Assembly (NCBI GenBank): GCA_021775755.1 | Contig: JAJFHE010000062.1 | Coordinates: 1-64,000, forward strand | Length of the DNA: 64,000 nucleotides | Origin: Hyphomicrobiales bacterium | GTDB taxonomy: Bacteria; Pseudomonadota; Alphaproteobacteria; Rhizobiales; JAJFHB01 | Direction: 5' to 3' | Part shown: positions 54,157 through 62,152 of the stretch, one piece after another | How positions within the stretch are numbered: position 1 is the stretch's first letter | Layout of the letters: the number at the start of each line of letters is the position of its first letter | The notes under the pieces: generated by a model | Databases searched by the model: none | What the model saw: the letters and a program-made list of their open reading frames with translations, nothing else | Told to the model about the DNA's origin: nothing | Made by a program: the position numbers and the translations under genes

Positions 54157-55668
54157 ATGTCGGTTGAACCGGTCAAAATTCTGCTCGTTGAAGATGATGA
54201 GGACGACTATCTGCTGACGACGGATCTCCTGGCAGACATTGAGCAGTTCAAATACGACCTGACATGGGCGCCGAAATTCGAAGACGGCGTCGCGCGGTTG
54301 CGCGAGGGCGTGTACGACATTTGTCTTGTCGATTTCCGCATTGGCGGGCGTACCGGGCTCGACTTTGTCCAGGAAGCTCGCGAACTGGGGTGCCGCGCGC
54401 CTGTCGTCTTCCTCACCGGCATGGGCGACCGCGAAATGGATATCGCGGCGATGGAGGCCGGGGCTTCCGACTTTCTGCAGAAATCGGAACTGACGTCGGC
54501 AACGCTCGACCGCGCGATCCGGTACTCGATAAATCAGGCTCGCGACCGCAAGTTCCTCGAAGAACGTACGGTCCTGTTGCAGGCGACCCTAGACAATACG
54601 GGTGCAGGCATTGGTGCAATCGATCAGGATGGCTGTCTGGTAACCTGGAACGACCGGTTCGTGTCGGTACTCGAAAAGCTCGCCGCCGACCGGGCGGAGG
54701 GGTCCGGTTTGCCGCCCGAACTTTCCGGGTTTCGGCTTTGTGAGCGGTTTCCGATGCTTCAGTCTTCGTGCGAAGAATTGGAGTGCGTGGACGGTACGAT
54801 CCTGAGTATCAACCGGAACAACATCGCCGAAGGCGGCGCCGTGATCGTTTGTCACGACACGACGCAGCAGAAACAGACCGAGCACGCGCTGCGCCATGCA
54901 AAGCAGCACGCCGAAGAAGCCAACCGTGCAAAGTCCGCCTTCTTTGCAAACATCTCTCACGAATTGCGCACGCCGCTAAACGCGATCATCGGATTTGCCG
55001 ACCTGATTGTCGGCCAGTCGCAGGGCCCCATCGGCTGTCCGGACTATGAAGGCTATGTCGGCTTCATACGCGAATCGGGGACGTCGCTTTTGGGGTTGAT
55101 AAACAAGACGATAGATCTCGCCCGCATCGAAGCTGCCGACTACCCGCTGGAGCGCGGTGAAATTAACGTTGCCGACAGTCTCGGCGCCGCGTTGCGCCTC
55201 GTCGAGGCCGTGGCGAACGAGCGCAAAGTCCGCGTAACGGCCGATCTGGCGGTTCCGGAGCTTGCTGCATTCGGTGATGAGACAGCGGTGTCGAAAATCT
55301 TCAGCGAACTTCTGTCCAATGCCGTCAAGTTTTCCGAAGAAGGCGGCAGTGTGATTGTCTCGGGCGCTTATGACGGCGCCATGACAGTGTTGCGCGTTAC
55401 CGATCGCGGGATCGGCATGGAACAGGCTGAAATCGACCGGGCGCTGTCGCCCTTTGCCCAGGTGGATCAGAAACTGGCGCGCCAGTATGAAGGGGCGGGG
55501 CTTGGCCTGCCGCTCGCCAAGGCACTGGTGGAAATTCACAACGGCAGCCTGTCGATAGACAGCCAGCGCCACGCCGGAACCACGATAACGGTTGTACTGC
55601 CCACGCACGCTTCCGCCGCCGCCAGCCCCAAGAGCAGCACACCCCAGCCTGTTCCCCTGACCACCTGA
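54157..55668 (+). CDS. Receiver-PAS-histidine kinase hybrid
   Basis: A 503-residue cytoplasmic protein with an N-terminal receiver domain (residues 5-125, phospho-acceptor D59 in CLVDFRIG). A PAS-like domain (about 145-240, NTGAGIGAIDQDGCLVTWNDRF) follows. The HisKA domain has H268 in NISHELRTPLNAIIGFADL, and the ATPase domain has ELLSNAVKFSEEGG, DRGIGM and GAGLGLPLAKALVE. The receiver comes first, so it may accept phosphate from the upstream kinase or regulator and control its own kinase. It starts 23 bases after the regulator gene. A single relay module with both neighbours is likely. Confidence 0.9.
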   Translation: MSVEPVKILLVEDDEDDYLLTTDLLADIEQFKYDLTWAPKFEDGVARLREGVYDICLVDFRIGGRTGLDFVQEARELGCRAPVVFLTGMGDREMDIAAMEAGASDFLQKSELTSATLDRAIRYSINQARDRKFLEERTVLLQATLDNTGAGIGAIDQDGCLVTWNDRFVSVLEKLAADRAEGSGLPPELSGFRLCERFPMLQSSCEELECVDGTILSINRNNIAEGGAVIVCHDTTQQKQTEHALRHAKQHAEEANRAKSAFFANISHELRTPLNAIIGFADLIVGQSQGPIGCPDYEGYVGFIRESGTSLLGLINKTIDLARIEAADYPLERGEINVADSLGAALRLVEAVANERKVRVTADLAVPELAAFGDETAVSKIFSELLSNAVKFSEEGGSVIVSGAYDGAMTVLRVTDRGIGMEQAEIDRALSPFAQVDQKLARQYEGAGLGLPLAKALVEIHNGSLSIDSQRHAGTTITVVLPTHASAAASPKSSTPQPVPLTT

Positions 55669-55779
55669 CACCGAACGCACAATGCCTCTGGCACCACCTT
55701 GCGCTTGCAATCTATAATGCGGCGCGAGGGCGGGGCGCCCAAGTGGCAACCGTGCCGAAAGTGAAAGGAATAATCTACC

Positions 55780-56673
55780 ATGCGTTGGAGAGGCCGCAGA
55801 ACCAGCCAGAATGTTGAAGACCGCAGATCTCAGGGCGGCTCTGGCGGGCGCAGAATGCGCATTCCCACAGGTGGCCGCGGCGGCCGGATCGGTGGGTTCG
55901 GTCTGATAGTCATTGTCGTGCTTGCACTGTTTTTCAACGTTGACATGAGCGCGTTTCTGCAGGGACAGCTGTCGCCCGGTCCCGCGCCGGCGCCGGATCA
56001 GCAGGGATCTCAGACGGCTCCGGCAAACGACGATCTTGGAAAGTTTGTTTCAGTGGTTCTCGCGGACACGGAGGAGACCTGGACAAAACTGTTCCAGGGA
56101 ATGGGCCGCCAGTACGAAAAGCCCGTTCTTGTGCTGTTCAGCGGATTTACACAGTCCGGCTGCGGCGCGGCGCAATCCGCGACCGGCCCGTTCTATTGTC
56201 CGCTCGATCGCAAGATTTATATCGACCTTGGCTTCTATCGCGAAATGCGCCGCATGGGGGCATCGGGAGACTTTGCGCAGGCCTATGTCATTGCCCATGA
56301 GGTCGGACATCATGCGCAAACTCTGCTCGGAATTGCACAGAAGGTTCACGAGGCGCGCCAGCGCGCCGACCGGACGCAGGCGAATCAACTTTCGGTTCGC
56401 ATGGAACTGCAGGCCGACTGCTTTTCCGGCGTCTGGGCGAAGCATGCCGATCAGAGCTTCGACATGCTTGAAGAAGGCGACATTGAAGAGGCGCTTCGCG
56501 CGGCAAGCGCGATCGGCGATGATCGCCTGCAACGCCAGTCACAGGGCCATGTCGTGCCGGATTCGTTTACGCACGGGTCATCTGAACAACGGGTGCGCTG
56601 GTTCCGCACTGGCTGGCAGTCCGGCAATTTGGGCGACTGCGAGACATTCGCCCTCCCGATGTCGCAACTCTAG
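55780..56673 (+). CDS. Neutral zinc metallopeptidase, YpfJ-like
   Basis: A 297-residue protein of the family known as YpfJ/zinc metallopeptidase. A basic, glycine-rich N-terminus is followed by a membrane helix at about 38-54. The domain contains VLFSGFTQSGCGAAQSATGPFYCPLDRKIYID, and HEVGHH at 173-178 is the zinc site. An E-rich segment (MELQADCFSGVWAKHA) supplies the third ligand. Topology suggests an inner-membrane anchor with the catalytic domain outside. Function is not established. A TATAAT-like -10 box lies at 55713-55718 in the upstream region. Confidence 0.9.
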   Translation: MRWRGRRTSQNVEDRRSQGGSGGRRMRIPTGGRGGRIGGFGLIVIVVLALFFNVDMSAFLQGQLSPGPAPAPDQQGSQTAPANDDLGKFVSVVLADTEETWTKLFQGMGRQYEKPVLVLFSGFTQSGCGAAQSATGPFYCPLDRKIYIDLGFYREMRRMGASGDFAQAYVIAHEVGHHAQTLLGIAQKVHEARQRADRTQANQLSVRMELQADCFSGVWAKHADQSFDMLEEGDIEEALRAASAIGDDRLQRQSQGHVVPDSFTHGSSEQRVRWFRTGWQSGNLGDCETFALPMSQL

Positions 56674-56941
56674 ACGCCATCTGGTGCACGCCGAGGTGGC
56701 GCGGGGTAGTGGCCTCGCGTCCCTGAAAGAATCGTTTCACACCGTTTGAAAATATCATTACAATAAACAAATTGATTGTACGCGTTCGCACGGCGGGGGT
56801 GCGACGCGGTGAGGCCTGATCTTTGGATGGTTTCTGCCAATTCAAGATCAACAAGAATTCTTGCAATGGGAGGGGGAGCGTCCTGTTTCGCGATGGCGGA
56901 ACGGGGTCGGTAATTGATCTGGACACGAATGCGGTAGGAAA

Positions 56942-57397
56942 ATGACTGTTAAGATATCGGGTGCGCAATCTGCGCATATTCTGTTGGTGGAAGACGATCC
57001 CGACGACGTGAAGTTTATCAAACGTGCCTTTGCCAAGGTCTGGGTCGATTACGAGCTGCATGTTGCGAGCGATGGTGAGCAGGCGCTTGCCATGCTGCGC
57101 CGGAGCGATGGCTACGAAGACGAGCCGAAGCCCGACCTCATTCTTCTCGACCTGAACATGCCGAAAATGAACGGATTTGAGGTTTTGGACAGCCTCAAGT
57201 CGGATTCGGAACTCTGCCAAATTCCGGTCGTTGTGCTCACCACGAGCAACGATCGCGAAGCGATGGCAAAGGCCTATCAGCTGCACGCGAATTCGTTCAT
57301 TTCAAAGCCGGTGACGTCGGAAGAGTTGAACCGAATGGTCGAGATGGTTGCTCAGTACTGGTTCAACACGGTCGGTATGGACGCTGACGCGCAATAG
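56942..57397 (+). CDS. Single-domain response regulator (Rcp1-like)
   Basis: A 151-residue receiver-only protein with VEDDPDDV at 16-23, phospho-acceptor D70 in LILLDLNMPKMNG, VVVLTTSNDREAM and FISKPVTSEE. It is a close paralogue of the regulator at 53675-54133 (same length, same D70 position and DLNMP motif). It lies 268 bases beyond the zinc peptidase gene and has its own promoter region. It may be a second target of the upstream sensor kinase. No output domain. Confidence 0.92.
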   Translation: MTVKISGAQSAHILLVEDDPDDVKFIKRAFAKVWVDYELHVASDGEQALAMLRRSDGYEDEPKPDLILLDLNMPKMNGFEVLDSLKSDSELCQIPVVVLTTSNDREAMAKAYQLHANSFISKPVTSEELNRMVEMVAQYWFNTVGMDADAQ

Positions 57398-57413
57398 CAG
57401 GCCGCGGGGCCGT

Positions 57414-58208
57414 TCAGTCCGGTACCCGGGCTGGCCAAATCGATACCAAGGCAGCCCAGATTCGGGAAATCGACAAGGTGCCAACCGACGGCAGTTTCAC
57501 GGCAAGGCTTTGAGGGTCTATACCGAGTGTGCCGCCCAGAATGTGCAGTTCAAGTCCTTCCTTCACCCCGATTCCAGCACCGATCACTCCGGACAGGGAT
57601 ATCTGCCAGCCGGTACCTGAAGGCGTTGTTTCCACGGCAAACCCTTCGCCCAGATAATCCTTGCCGACGGCAGTCGGCGGCAGTTCTGCTCCAAGTTCGG
57701 GTACGTTTCGCGCCACCCATGCAACGAAGGAGTTCGAATTCGGCCCGGGCCACACGGAGTAGGCGCCTCGGGCGCTGTGGGGATAGCGGGTGATTGCCGC
57801 TTCTATGCGTGGGATAAGTGCCGCCGCCGCGTCGCCGCGCACATCGTGAATGATGTCGGGCACATTTGAGTACCATCGCCCGTCGGTCGGGTAGGCGTTG
57901 CGTCTGACCGGGTTTCCCCAGCCCACCACCTCGTAGCGGGTGAAACTGTCGGCACCTTCCCGCTTGAGGACAATCCAGGTATGAACCGCGAACATGCCCT
58001 TCCAGCGGCCGGCGCGCGCGGCGTAGACCTGAATTATGGCCTCCCGTGCGGTGCGTGGGTCAGGCGCAATTCCGCTTGCCGACCAGTCGGCGGTCCGCCA
58101 GCTTGCCGGCCAGCCCTGTTGCGCATACCAGGCCGCGGTCGAGGCGACCGGTGCAACGATGCAAAGAAACACGGCAAGTGCCACAAACTTCAGCCTTTTC
58201 GTGATCAT
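57414..58208 (-). CDS. DUF3750 family protein with signal peptide
   Basis: A 264-residue protein with a signal-like N-terminus (about 7-28, LKFVALAVFLCIVAPVASTAAW) and the DUF3750 domain. That domain is recognised by IIQVYAARAGRWKGMFAVHTWIVLK, RYEVVGWGNPVR and YRVWPGPNSNSF-like YSVWPGPNSNSFVAW. The family is widespread in alphaproteobacteria with unknown function. ATG at 58208 is preferred, since it starts directly before the signal peptide. It is convergent with the response regulator gene. Confidence 0.83.
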   Translation of the reverse strand: MITKRLKFVALAVFLCIVAPVASTAAWYAQQGWPASWRTADWSASGIAPDPRTAREAIIQVYAARAGRWKGMFAVHTWIVLKREGADSFTRYEVVGWGNPVRRNAYPTDGRWYSNVPDIIHDVRGDAAAALIPRIEAAITRYPHSARGAYSVWPGPNSNSFVAWVARNVPELGAELPPTAVGKDYLGEGFAVETTPSGTGWQISLSGVIGAGIGVKEGLELHILGGTLGIDPQSLAVKLPSVGTLSISRIWAALVSIWPARVPD

Positions 58209-58349
58209 CGTCCTGGGTTCCGATACGGTCGGCCTGTTGTTTGCCGCAAAACGCGGGCAGACATGCCATGCGCCTTTCCAGTATATCTGAGTGCCATGAT
58301 CGTATGGCACAAAAGTGGCAATCTGTCTCTCGTGCCCGGGTTCCGTGTG

Positions 58350-59015
58350 TCACGCTTCGACATCGGCGCGTTCCCGCAAATCCGGTGAATTGTTGCGGAC
58401 ATTTCCGACCGCGCGTTTCACCGGATGGCTCGTCAGAACATTGTCGTTACAGGGAACCAGCAGGCCGGCGTCCGCGGATGCGAGCCAGGCGTCAACGCCG
58501 TCACGCTCCAGAACAACCGGCATTCGGGTGTGGATCTGGCGCATATAGTCGTTGGCATCGATTGTCAGGATCGTACAGTTCAGGAGCGGCTTGCCGCTTT
58601 CCGGATCGTCCCAGCGTTCCCAGAGGCCGGCAAAGGAGAGCGGCGTACCATCGGCGCGGTAGATGAAATAGGGCTGTTTCTCCGATCCTGAGCGTTTCCA
58701 CTCATAAAAACCACCAGAAGGAATGACACATCGGCGCTGCTTGAAGGCGGCGCGGAACATCGGCTTTTCCGCGGCGGTTTCGGCGCGGGCGTTGAAGGTT
58801 GACGGCAGGTCCTTGAGCGGCTTTTTCCACCAGGCGGGTATCAGTCCCCAGCGTGCTTCGCCCAACGTCAGCCCTTGTTCGCTGCGGCCCAGCATGTGCA
58901 CGGTCTGGGTTGGGGCGACATTGTAACTTGGACGGAGATTGAGGGCGGGACCGGTCAGATTGTAAAAGTCGAACACTTCCTCCCACGTATAGTCCTGTGT
59001 GAAGCGTCCGCACAT
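58350..59015 (-). CDS. SOS response-associated peptidase, YedK/HMCES family
   Basis: A 221-residue protein that forms a covalent crosslink with abasic sites in single-stranded DNA. Cys2 becomes N-terminal after Met removal, and the start was chosen so the protein reads MCGRFTQ. Other expected features are NARAETAAEKPMF, CVIPSGGFYEW and the HTRMPVVLERDG segment with the conserved histidine. It belongs to the DUF159/SRAP family. A single gene; the 142 bases to DUF3750 hold its 3' end only. Confidence 0.9.
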   Translation of the reverse strand: MCGRFTQDYTWEEVFDFYNLTGPALNLRPSYNVAPTQTVHMLGRSEQGLTLGEARWGLIPAWWKKPLKDLPSTFNARAETAAEKPMFRAAFKQRRCVIPSGGFYEWKRSGSEKQPYFIYRADGTPLSFAGLWERWDDPESGKPLLNCTILTIDANDYMRQIHTRMPVVLERDGVDAWLASADAGLLVPCNDNVLTSHPVKRAVGNVRNNSPDLRERADVEA

Positions 59016-59097
59016 AAACAAGTCTCCGGAAGTCCTGCGACAGGGGTAGCTCAGCCGGGCACAGTGTAACGGTGCGACACGCCCCGGCGCAATAAAA

Positions 59098-59125
59098 CCG
59101 GCCCGCAGAGTGATCTGCGGGCCGG
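59098..59125 (-). terminator. Terminator of secreted paralogue 1
   Basis: A perfect 12-base stem (59098-59109 with 59114-59125) around a 4-base loop, followed by TTTTATT on the minus strand. It lies 37 bases past the stop codon of the gene at 59162-59524. Confidence 0.85.
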
Positions 59126-59161
59126 GTTTGTTAGGGAAATTGCTGTGTGACTTCCGAGCGA

Positions 59162-59524
59162 TTACGAACCGTAAAACGTGAAGGTCGAGATGGTGCAGAC
59201 GTCTATGTCGAATTTCTCCGATTCGTCGCCATCGGCGAACTTGCCCTTGAAATCAAACTTGCACTCGCCGAAGCCGTCGTCGATGTCCAGCGTGATGGAG
59301 TGGCCGGGTTCCAGGACCTGCTCGCGCAGGTCGTCGGCGCCCCAATACTCCGCATTGGCGTTCGACACATAAAGGTGCGTCAGCGTCGTATTGGTATCGT
59401 TGATGATCTCGACGACGCGGTTGTAGTCATCGGCAAACGCCGCGCCGGTAAGGGCGGCTGTGGCAGTCGCTGCCAGAAGTGCGGCGGCGATAGTGTTGCG
59501 GGCGGTTTTGGTAATGTTCGACAT
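59162..59524 (-). CDS. Small secreted protein, paralogue 1 of four
   Basis: I do not know the function. The 120-residue precursor has a signal peptide (about 1-31, ending ALTGAAFA) and a mature domain of about 89 residues. Shared family features are YNRVVEIIND, a WGADDL motif, a VLEPGHS motif and GECKFDF with one cysteine, then DVCTIS with the second. The two cysteines probably form a disulfide. I recall similar short proteins in alphaproteobacteria being mislabelled as argininosuccinate lyase; that label is not credible. This copy is more acidic and more divergent than paralogues 2 and 3. GGAAATCAGG precedes the ATG. Confidence 0.8.
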   Translation of the reverse strand: MSNITKTARNTIAAALLAATATAALTGAAFADDYNRVVEIINDTNTTLTHLYVSNANAEYWGADDLREQVLEPGHSITLDIDDGFGECKFDFKGKFADGDESEKFDIDVCTISTFTFYGS

Positions 59525-59692
59525 CCTGATTTCCTTTCGTTTCCGGGGGCGGGTTCTGTTCCCGCTTTCGATAAACTCAAGATAGGCGCGTTTCCCGGCC
59601 TCGCTGGTGATCGACGTCACATCGCGAGAGGAAATTCGGAAATCCGCATAAGGTATTGAAACTAAATATTATAATCTCAAGCGAACGCGAAA

Positions 59693-59719
59693 AGGCCCGG
59701 AGCGAAACGCTCCGGGCCT
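59693..59719 (-). terminator. Terminator of secreted paralogue 2
   Basis: A perfect 12-base stem (59693-59704 with 59708-59719) around a 3-base loop, followed by TTTCG on the minus strand. It lies about 45 bases past the stop codon of the gene at 59765-60124. Confidence 0.75.
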
Positions 59720-59764
59720 GGAATTCCGCGACATGGCGGAGGCGCGTGGAACTCGAGTGCGAAC

Positions 59765-60124
59765 TCAGCGGAAAGTCACCGAGTACTCTGAGCACACGTT
59801 CACGTTATAGCGCTCCGACGTTGCACCGTTCTCGAACGTGGCGCGCAGGTCGAATTTGCAGTACCCGCTGTAGTCGTTGAAATCGATCGCCATCGACTGA
59901 CCGGGATGGAGCACATAGGAACCAAGGTGATCGTGGCCCCAGTCGTTGCGGCCCTTGTTGGACGCATGCAGGTACTCCAGTGCCATGCCGGTGTTGTTGA
60001 TGACTTCAACGACGCGGTTGTAGCCATCCGATGCCGATACCGACACGCTGATGGCGGTCGAGGCGGCGGCGGCCAGAAGTACTGCGACAACCGTGCGGCG
60101 GGCGGTTTTGCTGAAATTGGACAT
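59765..60124 (-). CDS. Small secreted protein, paralogue 2 of four
   Basis: A 119-residue precursor with a signal peptide (about 1-33, ending SVSVSASDG). The mature domain has YNRVVEVINNT, SNKGRNDWGHDHLGSYVL, PGQSMAIDFNDYSGYCKFDLRATF and VNVCSEYSVTF. It is closely related to paralogue 3 in both signal and mature parts. Two cysteines are conserved. It has its own terminator and a 186-base upstream region, so it can be transcribed alone. Function unknown; a small extracytoplasmic beta-rich binding or structural protein is plausible. Confidence 0.82.
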   Translation of the reverse strand: MSNFSKTARRTVVAVLLAAAASTAISVSVSASDGYNRVVEVINNTGMALEYLHASNKGRNDWGHDHLGSYVLHPGQSMAIDFNDYSGYCKFDLRATFENGATSERYNVNVCSEYSVTFR

Positions 60125-60254
60125 TGTCTTCTCCTTGTTTGCTCGGTTGGAGGCCGGCGGCGACCTCCGATGAGCCAGAAATAGCGCGGAACCGAACAGC
60201 CACCGGTGAAGTGGATCACAGGGCAGAAAAAAGCTTCCCGGTTCACAAAAAAAT

Positions 60255-60282
60255 ACGGCCCGGGGCAGAAGTCCCGGGCCGT
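60255..60282 (-). terminator. Terminator of secreted paralogue 3
   Basis: A 10-base perfect stem (60255-60264 with 60273-60282) with an 8-base loop, followed on the minus strand by ATTTTTTTG. It lies 28 bases past the stop codon of the gene at 60311-60670. The long T-run makes it the strongest terminator in the cluster. Confidence 0.9.
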
Positions 60283-60310
60283 TCACTGGGAGGTTGTTGG
60301 TGCTGCAGGC

Positions 60311-60670
60311 TTAGTAGAACGTCACTGTGTATTCGGCACAAACGTTCACGTCGCGAGCTTCGGCGGTGGCGCCGTTGGCATAGGTTGCGCGCATATCGAA
60401 GTGGCAGGCGCCGGTGTAATCGTCGAAATTGACATGCAGGGACTGGCCGGGGCGCAGAATGTACTGGCCGAGGTGGTCATGACCCCAGTCTTCGCGGTTG
60501 ACGTTTGAGGCGTTGAGATACTCGATGGTGACGCCGGAGTAGTTGATGATCTCAACGACGCGGTTGTGACCGTCGCTGGCGTATGCGGGTGCGGCGATAG
60601 AGGCCGTCGCGGCAGCGGCGACGAGGGCGGCGGCGATCGTGCGGCGGGTCATTTTTGCAATCTTGGTCAT
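60311..60670 (-). CDS. Small secreted protein, paralogue 3 of four
   Basis: A 119-residue precursor with a signal peptide (about 1-32, ending APAYASDG). The mature domain has HNRVVEIINYS, NREDWGHDHLGQYIL, PGQSLHVNFDDYTGACHFDMRATY and VNVCAEYTVTF. Both cysteines align with those of the other three copies. The DWGHDHLG and PGQS motifs match paralogue 2 exactly. It is the first of the three minus-strand copies at 59162-60670. Unknown function. Confidence 0.82.
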   Translation of the reverse strand: MTKIAKMTRRTIAAALVAAAATASIAAPAYASDGHNRVVEIINYSGVTIEYLNASNVNREDWGHDHLGQYILRPGQSLHVNFDDYTGACHFDMRATYANGATAEARDVNVCAEYTVTFY

Positions 60671-60877
60671 CGTTCTGTTTCCTCATTCCTGGTTGATTTT
60701 TGGGAGCTGCGCTCCGTGTTGCGATGACCTGAAGATATGCCGCCCGGCCAGTTGCACCCGTGACCCGCATCACAGGGAATGAAAAATGTCTGCGTACCGA
60801 AAATGCGTTCAGGCTTCCCGCCGGATGCAGCCCTTGATAGTGTGCGCAGCGCCTGGCGTTAACGGGGAGCTCATGTC

Positions 60878-61705
60878 TTGCAGACGGTAACCGCCCAACT
60901 GCCGGAATTTCTACGTCCGGTCTCCGCGAGCGGCCTCGTGCGCATCGGCGGCACGCACGATGGCGGATATGTCGTCAGCCGGGCAATGCTTGAGCGAACC
61001 GGGTTTCTTCTAAGCTTCGGGCTCGATCAAAGCTGGGCGTTCGAAGCGGCGGTCTGCGATTATCTCAAGGCAAGCCCGGCCGTTGACCACGAGTTTGTGT
61101 GTCACGCCTACGGTAAAGCCAGTTCGGCGCCGAAGCGCCCGTGGTGGGCGCGCAAGATCGCGCCCGTCATCCCCAATCCGCCGTTCGACAACCGCCACGC
61201 CACGCACTTCAGCCTGAATGTCGGGCGCGAGAGCGGCGGCGGCACGGTAACGCTTCGCGACGCCATGGACCGGGTGTCCGTTGAGGGGCCTGTGCTGCTG
61301 AAGATCGACATTGAGGGTTGGGAGTACAACGTCCTTAAAGACGTTTGCGACTTTGCAACGCGTGTGAGCGGCGTTGTCTTTGAACTGCACGGTCTGGGCG
61401 TTCTGGAAGACTATGCGTTAGTGCTTCTCCTGAAGCTCATGAGCGTGTTCGACGTGGTGCATGTCCACGCGAACAATCACGGCGGCATCGCGCCAAACGG
61501 CATGCCACAAGTGATCGAGGTGACCATGGTGCCGAAATCCGCCGCCGCAAGCACCGGTGCCGAGCCGGCCGAATACCCGCTGCCGGATCTGGATGCCCCG
61601 AATGATCCGGCAAAGCCCGACATCGCGCTTGAGTTTGCGATCCCGACTGTCGATGTGTTCAAGCAGCTCGACTCGCATCGGCTGCGGGAAATGAATGTGT
61701 TCTGA
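60878..61705 (+). CDS. FkbM-like SAM-dependent methyltransferase
   Basis: A 275-residue cytoplasmic protein. The N-terminus has LVRIGGTHDGGYVV and LLSFGLDQSWAFE, and the middle LLKIDIEGWEYNVL and VVFELHGLG; these are typical of FkbM-family methyltransferases. TTG at 60878 is the start, since GGGGAG lies eight bases before it. An ATG at 60873 is out of frame and opens only a five-codon peptide. The C-terminal 60 residues are proline-rich and atypical. It sits inside the cluster of secreted paralogues, with paralogue 4 converging on its end, but no functional link is proven. Confidence 0.78.
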   Translation: MQTVTAQLPEFLRPVSASGLVRIGGTHDGGYVVSRAMLERTGFLLSFGLDQSWAFEAAVCDYLKASPAVDHEFVCHAYGKASSAPKRPWWARKIAPVIPNPPFDNRHATHFSLNVGRESGGGTVTLRDAMDRVSVEGPVLLKIDIEGWEYNVLKDVCDFATRVSGVVFELHGLGVLEDYALVLLLKLMSVFDVVHVHANNHGGIAPNGMPQVIEVTMVPKSAAASTGAEPAEYPLPDLDAPNDPAKPDIALEFAIPTVDVFKQLDSHRLREMNVF

Positions 61706-61721
61706 ATCGCGATCCGCACTT

Positions 61722-62096
61722 TCAGTCAAAGAATCGGAAGACGGCCACCTCGCAGACATTGACGAGGTACTTTTCGACAACGTCTTCCTGGCCGTCATTG
61801 CTTGGAAACACACCGCGGAAATCGAACATGCAGTATCCGCTTGTGTCGTCGAGATTGATGGAGAGGGATTCGCCCGGCGCCAGGGTTCTGTGGCCGAGAT
61901 GATCGCGGCCCCAGACCGTGCGCCCCACATGCGAAGCGAACAGACGTAGCAGCGGCTCGGAGGTGTTGTTGACCACCTGCACCCAGCGGTCATAGCTGTC
62001 GGCGCGTGCCGTACCGGCGGTCACGGCCAGCGCCGCGGCAACTACTGCTGCGGCAAGGGCCGTGCGGCATTGAAGGCATGAGCGAATAATCAGCAT
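61722..62096 (-). CDS. Small secreted protein, paralogue 4 of four
   Basis: A 124-residue precursor and the most divergent copy. A signal peptide (about 1-32, ending TAGTARADS) is followed by YDRWVQVVNNT, HVGRTVWGRDHLGHRTL and APGESLSINLDDTSGYCMFDFRGVF, then VNVCEVAVFRF. Both mature cysteines align with paralogues 1 to 3. An ATG at 62132 would add 12 residues; 62096 gives a more normal signal peptide. It is separated from the other three by the methyltransferase gene. Confidence 0.75.
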   Translation of the reverse strand: MLIIRSCLQCRTALAAAVVAAALAVTAGTARADSYDRWVQVVNNTSEPLLRLFASHVGRTVWGRDHLGHRTLAPGESLSINLDDTSGYCMFDFRGVFPSNDGQEDVVEKYLVNVCEVAVFRFFD

Positions 62097-62152
62097 TGGC
62101 GATACTCTAGCGTGCTGAGTGGTGTCATTCAAAACATCGTTGCCGGCCGTTT

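Noticed and set aside
55689-55702. Sigma-54-like TGGCAC...TTGC upstream of the zinc peptidase gene
   Set aside because: Spacing between the GG and GC elements is nine bases instead of ten, so it does not fit the rule for sigma-54 promoters.
57443-57452. TACCAAGG match to the MITE tip
   Set aside because: It lies inside the DUF3750 coding sequence, and no inverted partner or further similarity is present.
59041-59095. tRNA-like GGGGTAGCTCAGCCGGG segment
   Set aside because: It resembles a 5' tRNA end, but no pairing D-arm, anticodon arm or TTCGA loop follows.
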